Assembly (NCBI GenBank): GCA_001599755.1
Contig: BCHX01000006.1
Span: forward strand, 793,336-857,335
DNA: 64,000 nucleotides
Reading direction: 5' to 3'
Origin: Gliomastix tumulicola
Lineage: Eukaryota > Ascomycota > Sordariomycetes > Hypocreales > Bionectriaceae
Part shown: in pieces, positions 1 to 9,897 of the stretch
How the letters are laid out: each line of letters opens with the position of its first letter
How positions within the stretch are numbered: the first letter of the stretch is position 1
Program-made: the position numbers and the translations under genes
The notes under the pieces: generated by a model
Databases searched by the model: none
What the model saw: only the letters and a program-made list of their open reading frames with translations
What the model was told of the DNA's origin: nothing

Positions 1-134
1 AGACAGTGCTGCTATGAAAACCAACTCGTGGTGTAGAAAAACAGCCCAGCATGTAATAAGAAATGCGGATGTCGCGATCATTTGCCCGAGCGCGCCGAAG
101 ATGCAAAATAGACAAGTCCAACTCCAACCACAAT

Positions 135-1358
135 CTAGAACCACATCGCCCGACCAATGTCGTCCACCTTGATGCCATACGGCGCCAGCTGGTGGCGGAA
201 GCGCTCCTCGTCGAGCTCCTGGAGCAGCCCGATGCCCCCAGCAAAACCATTGTACTCCCTCGGGCTCCGCGGGAAGCTGCCGAGCCGCAGGTCCTCGTCG
301 AGGATGCCCACGCCCTGCAGCGCCAGGTTCACGTCGCTCCGCCACAGCTCGTAGGCCACGAAGAACAGGCGCCGGGCCTTGTCCCCGTGGTCCCGGCGGA
401 ACAGCGGCGACCGCATGATCTTGGGCCCCATGCGGATGGGGAAGGGGTGCCACTGGAAGAAGATGTCGTCGACGGACATGCCGGTGGTGAAGGCCTTGAA
501 CGCGGTGTTGAGGGCGGCGGTGGTGGTCTCGCACTTGTTGCCTTCGCGGCCGTGGAGGGCTCTGACCTTCCAGATCTGCATGAAGACGTCGCAGAGCGTC
601 TCTCGCACGTAGTGGTTGATGTTGTGCCAGGATCCAACGTTGTCCAGCGGCGAGCTGCCGCCCTTCGAGAGGCAGGTGCAGCAAATCGGCGTCGACTCTC
701 TCACGTGCTCTGGGCCGCGGATGATGTTGTCGGGGATCGCCTTCATCTCTGTGACGGTCAGCATCTGGATGTTGCGCAGCTGGTACAGCTCATCCAGCAG
801 GGCCTCGCAATACACACCCTCGCGTATGCCGTGCGACTGCAGGTCCAGCCTCCAGGGGGACACCTGGTCAATCACCCACTGCAGACCATCGCGGGCCTGC
901 TCTGCGACGTTGAGCATCGCGGCTTTGTCGCCCGCTGACCATCTCACACGGGTGTGCATCTGCATCTGGACCAGGAGGAAGTGGGAGACGGCCTTGTGCG
1001 CGTTGACATAGATCACTCGCTGGGGCAGTTCGATACTCTCGCGAAGCAGGAGGGAGGTGAACGATGTGCCCTCCTGGATTAGGGCGGCGAACGAACAGAC
1101 ACGGAAGCCGGGCTCGGCCTTGTACGGGCCGGCCTCCGCGCTGGGGGGAAGCCTGCAGCCGAGGTGCATCAGGCGCTGTCCTGTCTCGATTCCATATAGG
1201 AGGGAGGGGATGTTCCAGTCTCGACCGTAAAACCAGAGCCAGGTGTTACAGAACAGGTCGTATTCCGCATTCTTAGCTTCCAACTCCTTGTCACTGAGAT
1301 ACTTCTCCTCTCCATTGGCCGACTCCTCCCGGTCGTTGTCATTACCGTCGCGTGCCAT
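135..1358 (-). CDS. Hypothetical protein, paralogue A of a divergent pair
   Basis: Single-exon gene of 407 residues; I do not recognise a named family and assign no function. It starts at an ATG with an acidic, polar N-terminus and has no signal peptide or membrane segment. A Cys cluster (ICCTCLSKG) sits a little past the middle. The C-terminus ends in a striking signature: EYNGFAGGIGLLQEL, then DIGRAMWF as the last residues. The same layout (Cys cluster, HPF motif, EYNGFA block, terminal RAxWF) occurs in the divergently transcribed gene at 2389-3906, so the two are read as old paralogues. They share a roughly 1 kb intergenic region. The intact reading frame and conserved blocks argue for a real protein rather than an open-frame artefact. 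Confidence 0.75.
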   Translation of the reverse strand: MARDGNDNDREESANGEEKYLSDKELEAKNAEYDLFCNTWLWFYGRDWNIPSLLYGIETGQRLMHLGCRLPPSAEAGPYKAEPGFRVCSFAALIQEGTSFTSLLLRESIELPQRVIYVNAHKAVSHFLLVQMQMHTRVRWSAGDKAAMLNVAEQARDGLQWVIDQVSPWRLDLQSHGIREGVYCEALLDELYQLRNIQMLTVTEMKAIPDNIIRGPEHVRESTPICCTCLSKGGSSPLDNVGSWHNINHYVRETLCDVFMQIWKVRALHGREGNKCETTTAALNTAFKAFTTGMSVDDIFFQWHPFPIRMGPKIMRSPLFRRDHGDKARRLFFVAYELWRSDVNLALQGVGILDEDLRLGSFPRSPREYNGFAGGIGLLQELDEERFRHQLAPYGIKVDDIGRAMWF

Positions 1359-2388
1359 GGTGACAAGAGATTATTATGGAAGACCTCTGTGAGACTTTTC
1401 CGATCAACTACAGATGCGCTCGTTCTATGTGTAAGACGTGGGTACTATGTGTAGTCAACGCTCCAGAATGGAAAGATTCTGAGAAAATAGTGTTGGGAAC
1501 GCTTTTTCTCTGTCAACTTTCCAGGGGATTGTGGTTGCAACAAAGAAACAGTTTACACCCTGAGTGCCCATCTATTATATGGCATTCTGCCGGTTGAACG
1601 CAATATGCATATTCACAGATCTATCGACGTGTAGAGAGCATGAGGGTGATGAAACTCGTATGTAAGCGGCCATTAGACCATAGGGTTCTCATCAGGAAAG
1701 GGATATGTTTTGAATGCTACTATTGATCAGGTTACGTTCATGTCTAGCTTACTGGAGTTCACAAACAGGACTACTCTCTGTGTTTTATCGTTTCCGTTTT
1801 ACAGGCCCTACGATTCATACGAACTCAGACAAGGGGACTTCAGCTTGCGGTGACGTGTTAACTGTTAAAGAGCTAGAGCGTTTAAGCATATCTAACTCCT
1901 TTAACTCCCGAAGAACATACATGAAGTCATGGATATGTAGAAAGAAACATATGAAAAGGCGATCAACCGACAATATAGGCAGCACAAGAGGCCGGGGGCC
2001 TCTGGTCCGGCTCGCTGCGGCTTTTAAAACAGGAAGGCCCTTTGTGACCAAGGCTTCGACGAACATAGCGTTGAAACTCAGGAGTTCATCGAGGTACAAG
2101 CGTCATCCTGTCTGTCACTCTGTGTACGGCATGTAGCTCAAATAGAGACTGGGATGTTCGTGGTGGTCTCAAGAAGCGGGACTTGGAACGTAGGAATATA
2201 GAATATGTATGCAAGCAACGTATATAACCATCCTTTTCTGCCATTTTCTCAAGGGGTCCTATCTTATGCTCAATTTCGACCTTGATGATCTCCCATTCAA
2301 GCGTCAAATTTCAACGTTTTTGATTATTTGACATCTAAACATCAGCAGCCGGTAGTTACTGCTTTCGTAAGCAATCGCTGCATAAAAA
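1359..2388. other. Shared upstream region of the divergent paralogues, no gene seen
   Basis: About 1 kb between two divergent start codons, visibly more AT-rich than the flanking genes. It contains only weak open frames (the longest 140 codons at 1714-2136) with no recognisable domain, signal peptide or codon bias like the neighbours. It presumably holds both promoters; no clear TATA box or repeat was found. Confidence 0.5.
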
Positions 2389-3906
2389 ATGCCTGCCTCG
2401 TGGATCGAGCAGGTTCGGGACGAGGCCATCAACGCCAACGATGCAAACACAGACAATGTCCACCAGAGTTCCACGGATGAATCTGTGGATGGCGAAGACG
2501 GACTTTCTGTGTTTGACGCCGACCCTGAGATGGATGCACGCTCCATCGGCTCTGATTCTGAGGAAGAGGGGGTCGACGGATCTGACCAAGACAGCAGCTC
2601 GTCTGACGATGAAGACGTAGATGGATACATAGTATCTGAGGCCGGCCACAACGCCAACCATGATGAGGGTACTGCTGACGGGGGATCCTCCCAAGAGAGT
2701 GGCTCCTCTCAGAGTAGCTCGGATTCCGAAACTGACGAGGAGGATGAAGATGACCCGCAGGAGGACCCGGACTACGACCCGAATTCCATCACCGAGGCAG
2801 AGGCAGAGGCAGCGGCAGACAGGCGGTACGGCTGGGAACCGCTCCGCCGTATCCTCGAGCACGCCAAAGCAGCCCGGCACGCGGGCTTCCCAGGCTTCAA
2901 CACCAAGCTCGCGATCGTCATCGCGCGCACCTGCTCCAGGACCTCGAGGGCCTACATGCGCGAGCTGGGTCTCGACCCGGACGCCCGCTGGCGCCTCGGA
3001 CCCAAAAGGTTCGCCTGGGACCACCTACTCAAATTCATACGCATCGAAGTCTTCTCGGCAGTCAGGAAGCTAGCCAGGCTCCACGGCACGAAGCAGTGGT
3101 CGGCGTACGTCGGCGGCAAGAAGGCGGGCGGTCTCGCCGTCTACTCCGAGGCCCTGCAGGGCTCGTGGGAGGAGCTCGCTCTGTATAGGGCAGAGATGGA
3201 GGCCAAGGGGAAGCTCAGGCACGCGAGGTACCTCGGCAAAGTGAGGGAGGAGGTCGAACAGGTGAGGGACGCCGTCATCGCCGCCACGGACGAGATCGGC
3301 CGGATCCCCCGGGACGCCGAGTTCTACCACAACCACAACCACAACCACGCGACGCGGCCCCCGGTTCCCTCCCCCTTCTGCACGCTCTGCGCGAGCAGAG
3401 GCGAGCGTCCTTCTCCCATCCCCGGCACGTGGGCGGCGGTGCGCCAGGTCCAGGACCTCGTCGTCGCCCTGTACGATCTGTGCAGAGCGATGGCCAACGA
3501 CCCGGATCCAGGAAAACCTGACTGGCCCAGGCCTGACGAGGTGGCGAGCGAGATCACAAACGCCAATGTACTCTTCAACGCGTGCCACCCCTTCGTCTTC
3601 CAGATCGAGCCGATCCTACGGGAGTCCTCGGACTTCACCACGTTGGGCGAGTTCATCATTCACCAGCTGCGCGCTCTGGCCATGGGGCTCTGGGCCGACT
3701 CTATCAACGAACAGCTTGCCGCGGGCGGTCTCATCAAGAGCGTGGTCGGCAAGAAGGTCAGAGTCGGCAAGTTGGCCAGGAACGAATACAATGGCTTTGC
3801 GCTCGGTGCAATTTTGCTTGCTGAGCTGAGGACGGAGAAGTACGATCAGCTCTGGCAGCAGTCCAGAACCGGCCCGGACGAGATATATCGCGCCATTTGG
3901 TTTTGA
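2389..3906 (+). CDS. Hypothetical protein, paralogue B of a divergent pair
   Basis: Single-exon gene of 505 residues, function unknown. The first 130 residues are a highly acidic, Ser-rich disordered tail absent from paralogue A. The rest resembles paralogue A: AVYSEAL against GVYCEAL, the Cys cluster FCTLCASRG against ICCTCLSKG, an HPF block, and the C-terminal EYNGFALGAILLAEL followed by EIYRAIWF at the very end. A short His-Asn repeat (HNHNHNH) from a CACAAC microsatellite precedes the Cys cluster and could bind metal, though it may be neutral slippage. There is no signal peptide or transmembrane segment. The acidic tail suggests interaction with a basic partner or a nuclear role, which is inference only. 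Confidence 0.75.
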   Translation: MPASWIEQVRDEAINANDANTDNVHQSSTDESVDGEDGLSVFDADPEMDARSIGSDSEEEGVDGSDQDSSSSDDEDVDGYIVSEAGHNANHDEGTADGGSSQESGSSQSSSDSETDEEDEDDPQEDPDYDPNSITEAEAEAAADRRYGWEPLRRILEHAKAARHAGFPGFNTKLAIVIARTCSRTSRAYMRELGLDPDARWRLGPKRFAWDHLLKFIRIEVFSAVRKLARLHGTKQWSAYVGGKKAGGLAVYSEALQGSWEELALYRAEMEAKGKLRHARYLGKVREEVEQVRDAVIAATDEIGRIPRDAEFYHNHNHNHATRPPVPSPFCTLCASRGERPSPIPGTWAAVRQVQDLVVALYDLCRAMANDPDPGKPDWPRPDEVASEITNANVLFNACHPFVFQIEPILRESSDFTTLGEFIIHQLRALAMGLWADSINEQLAAGGLIKSVVGKKVRVGKLARNEYNGFALGAILLAELRTEKYDQLWQQSRTGPDEIYRAIWF

Positions 3907-4296
3907 TCCTGATGAACTCAATTGGTTTGATGCTGCTAAAATTAAGTCCAGTTATTCTCAATCTCAGGCCTGTTAAGTGACCTGCAGTGCTGGCTGTCCA
4001 AGTACCTGGGGTAACGATGAATCTCCATCCTCTCGAGATGCTCTGTTAATAAACTCAGAAAACACCAAACTCATTCGTCTCCTCCTCCTCCGTGCATTGG
4101 CAACTGTCCTCAAGGACTGTTGTCACTCGAATAGGTCCTGCGGCCTCGATGATCCTTTGCGTTGTCACGTGTATCTTCATAGTCACCCAGATTCCCACCC
4201 ATTCCCCGTGATAGTTTTCTTGGACCTGGTTCCCGACCAGACTCTTGTCGTCCCTTCCGTTGTGCGTGTATGTTTCAAAATCCTTGGCCGGCCTCT
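3907..4296. other. Intergenic, convergent 3' ends
   Basis: Downstream of the gene ending at 3906 and of the minus-strand gene ending at 4297. No supportable gene or repeat is seen; it should contain both 3' untranslated regions. Confidence 0.5.
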
Positions 4297-7200
4297 TTAG
4301 GGGTGGCCGGCTGGTTTCAGTCGAGGCAAAAGGCAGAACCCGGCCGTCGCTCGTGTGGAACTAAGAATTGGATCATTAGCAGCCAAGTCAAATAACAGAA
4401 CCCTGATTCCGTGGCCCGTGACTTCATGGGACCCGAAGCAGAGTGATGAGAGGTGGAGGTGGTGGGCAAAGGCTATGCTTACGATGATCGCGTGGTCGTC
4501 TCCCCAGGTCGATACATCAATGCGGGATAGGACATCCCCCTCCTCGAGCGACATGACATGTGTCTCCCCTTCGGTGCAGCCTACGCTCTGTCGCACCTGG
4601 CCCCCTCCATATTCGAAGATAATTCCTGCGAGACACGTTCCCTGGAAGACGGTATGAATCGCAGATACGTGCAGCGAAGTACCTGTGCTGTCCATAACGT
4701 CCCACATCAGCTTTCTGACGAAGCGGCAGCTCGGCCACCTATCCAGCAGATCTTGTAGAACCAAATGTCTCCCGCAGGCGGTTTCTGTAGGCTGTATGCT
4801 CGTCCGAACATAATCGATTTCACGGTAGAAAGCCCACATCAGGCCTCGCTGTAACAGCAGTCATCTTGGTTAGTAGTCAAACAAGTTGTGCCTCCGAGGT
4901 GGAAAGGTTACACCTACCAGCTCTTCAAACACGTTTTCATGGAAGGAAAACTCCAAAAGGTCCTCCTTATCACCTAAGCACACTTCCAGCTGCTTGGCCT
5001 CCGACCCGGCCTTCACGATTCTAATCCCTGCGATCCTCCCAGCATTCTCTCTGCGCACGGTAGTATCTTCCCCTGGGGCGGTTTCCTGAGTCTGCCAGAA
5101 CGTAAGACTGGCGATTCGATCTCCAGGTCTGAATTGCAAGGAGTCAATCTCCTCATACCACTGTCCGACGTAGACTGGGGCAGCAGGTGAAAGGAAGTCA
5201 ACCCGAAGACCAGAGATGTGGCTTTCGTCACGACTCTTGCCAGGCTCGCCGCGGGATATCGATACGCTTCTGATATCATCCAGTATGACAGCAGTGTAGC
5301 ACTCGCCATTGTAATGCCTGGGGCCTCTGTTGATCAAGCTGGGGCTTAAGCGGAATGTCTTTTCCGTCATCTGCCTCTGGGGAGCTTCTGCCACTTGCCC
5401 TGTAACACCATCCGTGGCGAGTAACTGAATAAATCCCGTCCCCAGCTGCAGCACGAGATTAGTAAAAGTCATTGTTATTGTTATGAGTATCGAGTCCGAC
5501 CTGAGTTCTCGCAACGATTCTGGTGATCACTGCGGAAAGCTTCAGATTTTGCGCTTGAATCCACTCACTGGCCATCCCGGTGACCTGATCAAAGCACACT
5601 GTTGTACTGAGTATCAGAGACCTAGATCGGCTCGTACTCACCTTGAAAGAGAATTAGCCAAAAGAAACCTTGGGATACCAGCGCTAAGAGCCATAGGAGA
5701 CTTACCCTGATAGCGTTGACGCGGCTCTGGCCGACGGTGCCTGCGGTTTTGAGGATGTACTCCAGCCCAGTGATGCGCTCCCCGCCTGGACCATCAATCG
5801 CCACGGACTGTTCCGTGCAAGCCCAGCGCTCAACAGCACTGATCGTGACATCCGTCATGCCGCACGTCTCCCGAGTTCCATCCACAAAGTGAAATGCAAA
5901 TCCTTTGATGGACTGAGTGCTCCCATCAACATAAGCCACGAAACGGGTGAGCAAGGAGAGGCGAGCCCCGTCTTTGCCTCCAAACTCCACATTCCAGAAC
6001 AGACATGGCTGCAGAGGAGCGGTTGTGTCGATGCCCGTCAACATAGTGCTGACGTCGAGTGACTCAGTAGGGTGTTGGAGGTGAACAGGCGAGTGTTGCG
6101 GCTCAGTCTGCTGCTCTGTTAGTTGCATGTCTGACGACTCCTCAATGAGCTGAACTGAAACAAATTTGCACGCCTGTGGAGAGTCAGTAAGTCATCATAA
6201 CTGTTGATAGTCGCATTACAATCCTTACATCAAAGCCAATTGCCGCTCCGAGCATCTGTCGCCCCGGCCGCGGTCTAAGCGTAGCCAGCCCTGCTCCCTG
6301 TGGGAGATTTTGAAGTAGCCCAGCAGAAAAGACCGCTTCTGCTTGGCCTCTCTGGACGAGTAATGCCATGCCAATAATCCCAGAGGCCGTGGCCGCAACT
6401 CGGATTCCGCTCAAGTTATCTCTCGGGCTGACCTCGAAGGTTACCTCTGAAGAGGGCATGATGAGGCCGGCTCGAGATATTTCCGCAGCGCGAGGGGACC
6501 CGTTTTGCCTCAGGTATCGTAGCCCACAGACATATTTCGTGCCGTTGAAAACGATGAACGATACTCTTATCTCAAAAGTCGTCGCTTTGGGATGCTGTAA
6601 GTTAAAAAAGATATAACTTGCACCAAGGACGTTGAATCCTATTCTCCGGCAGACTGCTTCCTCATCGATTCGTTCCCGACCACGCACAGCAGGCCCAAGT
6701 ACAGATCCCAGGTACGCTGAATGCGACTTCAAAGCCTCCGGCGGAAGTAATGGCGGATTCTGCTCGAGGAGCGGAACCAAGCAGTCGGTGATGTGGCGAA
6801 GGCTGTGCCAGATTCGTTCCCTGTTCCGCAGATATCCCGGGCCTGATAGATCCTGCAACTCGGCTTTGACGGCGCGATACAGGTTCACCCAGTAGTCGGG
6901 GGAGTTCGCTGGAGTCGAACCCAATGATGCGCATAGGAACCCCAACTCTTTATCCTCCGAGAAGCGGCTGCGCCAGAACCTCGATGGTAGCTGTCTGGGA
7001 TCTGCAAGGCCAGCCAACGCCCTTGAAGCAAGCCGGCAATTGCATACATCTGGAGAAGACAACAATTCCATGAGGAGGTAAGTGATTTCCGCCGGAAGCC
7101 GTAAGAAGATGTCACGCGAGCGATCTGCAAGAGAATCCAGAGAAATGGGAGAGTGGTCGAGGAGCGATCGGGAGACTGGCCGAACTGGCGCCCAACATGG

Positions 7201-7801
7201 AACTCGTGGTTCCGCCCAGAGAAATCGCCAGTCACGGGGAATAGCCCGTGGACTTTTCCAAAACCGAGTTGCGCCGCCAAAGTCATGGGTGGTCAATGGG
7301 GCGGCCGGGCTGAACGAACTTCTTCCCCACGGAAGAGAGTAGAAGATGTTGAAGAGATGTTGGACGATTCGATCGAGATACGGCGTTGATGGGGCTAACA
7401 AACCGTCTAGCTGCTGCAGAAGGACCTCCCAGCAGGCGTCGTGAAAGGCAAAGGTCCATGACTCCTCGGAGTAGTTTAGCGTAAGAAGTTCGAGGCCCTC
7501 GAGAGATTCCACATATGATTGTGCCGGATTTGTAGGGACAAAGACAGAGCCATAGTCGTCTTCGAGAGCCCCACGTCTGAAGTAACCCACGCCCGTGACC
7601 CGCGCTGAATCATCTTCATCCCCGCGGGTGACTATATCGCCCACGAGGTTAACACACAGGATCTGCCAAGACAGGATAGAGGGTGCTGTCATACTCACCT
7701 GCACGCACTTCACACCGCCAGATCAGAACCTCACCAGCTAGCACTGGTGGGCGGGCATGCTCCAACTTGACACCGCAGAGATTGCAAAAGTGTTGATTCA
7801 T
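4297..7801 (-). CDS. F-box protein with three repeated C-terminal modules
   Basis: Model of six exons (7801-7699, 7631-6229, 6173-5706, 5584-5501, 5445-4918, 4848-4297), 1045 residues, all junctions in phase. The N-terminus has a CNLCG pair. A conserved HDACWEVLLQ motif lies near residue 100 and an F-box (RLPAEITYLLMELL) at about 208-252, so an SCF ubiquitin-ligase adaptor role is likely. From about residue 340 to the end, three related beta-rich modules recur, marked by [I/S]xGLxF and GE/DRIxxL motifs; they resemble the C-terminal region of fungal F-box proteins annotated as DUF7600, an assignment I cannot verify. Weak points are the intron at 5446-5500 (donor GTCGGA, not consensus, but with a perfect TACTAAT branch site) and the 121-nt intron at 5585-5705. 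A split into two genes is possible but less likely, because phase is maintained throughout. Confidence 0.7.
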
Positions 7802-8564
7802 GAGGAAGAGCGAGATGATAATCGCGGTCAAAGTATAAAGAATAAGTGATACGAGCTGGGAGGAGGCAGCAAATATGGATGCTGAGGCGAGGCTGTCAGG
7901 TCCGTTCAATCAAAACAACGAGGACCGGCTCTCATATCAGCAACACAACACATTCAGAACAAAGAAAAGTAAGATCAAGTAAGTAGTAGGTAGTAGGTAA
8001 GCTGTTGGGTAAGTGAAAAGAAGCGTACCTGCCTAACCTACGGTCTACCTACTTAGGTAGGTACCCAGGTATTATTACTACTTACTACTAGTACTTAGTA
8101 GTCAAGAGGCTCTGGGCGTTGGTCCTTCCTCAGAGTTTTCCTACCTTGCCAGCCTGACTGGCCCAGCAAGAAAGCAGATCGAGCTGTTTGAAGGCTGCCC
8201 ATTGCACGGTGGGTCAATGGATCTTCAGTTAGTTTGTGCCGTTTTCACACATATTGAGTTGGGGTTATTGTTCGGTTGGCGTAATCAGGCCATAGAGTGT
8301 AACTCTAGGCAGAACCTCTATTGTTCCGGTGGAAATCCAACTGGAAAATGAGTAAGAGGCGTGGTCATATTAGAAATCGAGTCGCTGGAATCACACGTTT
8401 GATCCCATCAGGTGATGCTCTGTGAAAGTGAGCAAGTGAGCAAGAAGTGCGTGAAAAGTAATTGATTTCGTCTCTCAGTTTCCTCCCCCTACGGTTCTTA
8501 TCCACACCCTCAACTCGAACCAACTTTCACCTCTACCAAAGCAGGCCTCGCTCATACTATCACC
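7802..8564. other. Divergent intergenic region
   Basis: Separates the F-box gene (minus) from the plus-strand gene at 8565. Apart from the AGGT-rich repeat at 7972-8105, a pyrimidine-rich stretch directly before the start at 8565 is the only visible promoter-like character. Confidence 0.5.
7972..8105. repeat. AGGT/ACCT-rich low-complexity palindromic stretch
   Basis: Short tandem and inverted copies of TAGGT/ACCTA and AGTAGT. They include the palindrome TACCTACTTAGGTAGGTA around 8050-8067 and a run of TACTACTTACTACTAGTACT after it. The stretch lies between two divergent genes and has no coding potential. Similar elements built on TACCTxxxxAGGTA occur in many Sordariomycete promoters; a smaller example is at 12607-12621. 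Confidence 0.6.
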
Positions 8565-9047
8565 ATGGCTGACGGTCGGCTTTTCAACTCGTCCAAGGTT
8601 TCCTTTATGAGTTGCCTCTGGGCGGCCCAAGAGGCTATCGATAAGGGACCTATACGGATGTTGTGGGATAACATGCTTGTCGTGTGGTTTTCTGTCGACG
8701 CCTTCAAATTCGCCATCAAATCGCCAAGCCTAGATGACGACACCCGGGCCGACGGATGCAGGTCTTGGGAACACAACACGGAGAAGGGCTGGTCCGATGC
8801 TCTCGACCGCGTTCACGGCTGCCTCAAAGCGAATGTGGCTGGATCAAAGAGGTTGTTCGCCGCGGTAGCGATTGGGACCAAGACTATTGTCTACGAGGGG
8901 GAAAACATCGGCGAACAGAATACGGCTCTGCTGCCTATGCACGAGGGGAGGTTGGACGTTGCGGTGCCGGCGGGTCGAATTGCCTTGGAGGCTGTTCTGG
9001 AGCGCGTGAAGGCGGAGGGCTGGATACGTGCTACGACTTCGCAGTAA
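8565..9047 (+). CDS. Hypothetical protein, 160 residues
   Basis: Single-exon frame starting at an ATG in good context (CACCATGG), with no recognised family. The protein is soluble-looking with mixed alpha/beta composition and no signal peptide or transmembrane segment. It has conspicuous Trp residues in the first half, and its C-terminal third (VPAGRIALEAVLERVKAEGW) looks like a regular helix. It runs divergently from the F-box gene with a 763-bp gap. Codon use and the well-placed start support a real gene, but without a known homologue it stays hypothetical. Confidence 0.55.
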   Translation: MADGRLFNSSKVSFMSCLWAAQEAIDKGPIRMLWDNMLVVWFSVDAFKFAIKSPSLDDDTRADGCRSWEHNTEKGWSDALDRVHGCLKANVAGSKRLFAAVAIGTKTIVYEGENIGEQNTALLPMHEGRLDVAVPAGRIALEAVLERVKAEGWIRATTSQ

Positions 9048-9897
9048 TGTGGTCTCTTTGCATCGAGAACTCAGCTTCATGTTCCCTCATGGCGAGCATC
9101 GCCCAAGGCTCAATGATGGTTCGAGAGCAGGAGATGCATGACGTAGGCAGCTTTTGAGCTCACACGGGTTTGAAAATCCCCTATCGGCAGCTATCATGAC
9201 CATTTGCCCACGCGGGAAGCCACCCGAGATTATTTTGTTCGAGCAAGTAAGCCAGATAGTTGCGATATAGCCAAAAGAAATTCCCACATTCAACTTCTTT
9301 ACCAGTCCAAAATGATGTGCACTCGCACCCAATTTTGATTGAGGTATCAAGTGCCCTTGTGGGTTCGTGTAGTGTGTCTTCAATGTCCATCATACTCAGT
9401 CTCAGATTTAATACAAAGCTCCGGTCTCTAGGCATCGCTCCGAAGTCGGACTGTTCTCACAGAAGAGACCGGTAGAAGTGCGCATCAGAATCTACCACAA
9501 CGCGGAACGAAGCCGCCTCTGCATCTCTCCGGAGTCCGGGTATGTTGGCCAGCTGGCACATGGGCATTCTGACACTCACGCCCTTTGAGCCGGTTCTTTC
9601 CGCTGTGCATTGGCGACAAGAAGCCAAGCCATGCCACGATGCAGCTTTATGTGAAGGCATGACAAAATGCGCCGTCCCATTGGAGGTTTCGTGCCTCGTG
9701 GTGCGGCCGGACACATGTGTCATCATTCCATTACGCCAGAGAAACTCAGCTGAAGGACAGACCTCGGTCTCGGCGGACTTCCCCCACGGCTTATATGAAC
9801 CCCTCACCCTCACCCTTTTACCCGGTCGACCGCTTGGACACTCCCACTCAATCTTCCCATCACCAGGGCCTCCTTTGATATTAGCTCCCTGTTCACA
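9048..9897. other. Intergenic region upstream of the crotonase gene
   Basis: No supportable gene. Open frames on the minus strand here run into, and are shadows of, the gene at 9898. A TTATATGA element at 9791-9798, about 100 bp before the start codon, is a plausible TATA box for the downstream gene. Confidence 0.45.

Noticed and set aside
1714..2136. 140-codon open frame in the AT-rich divergent spacer
   Set aside because: No domain, no coding-like codon bias and poor start context.
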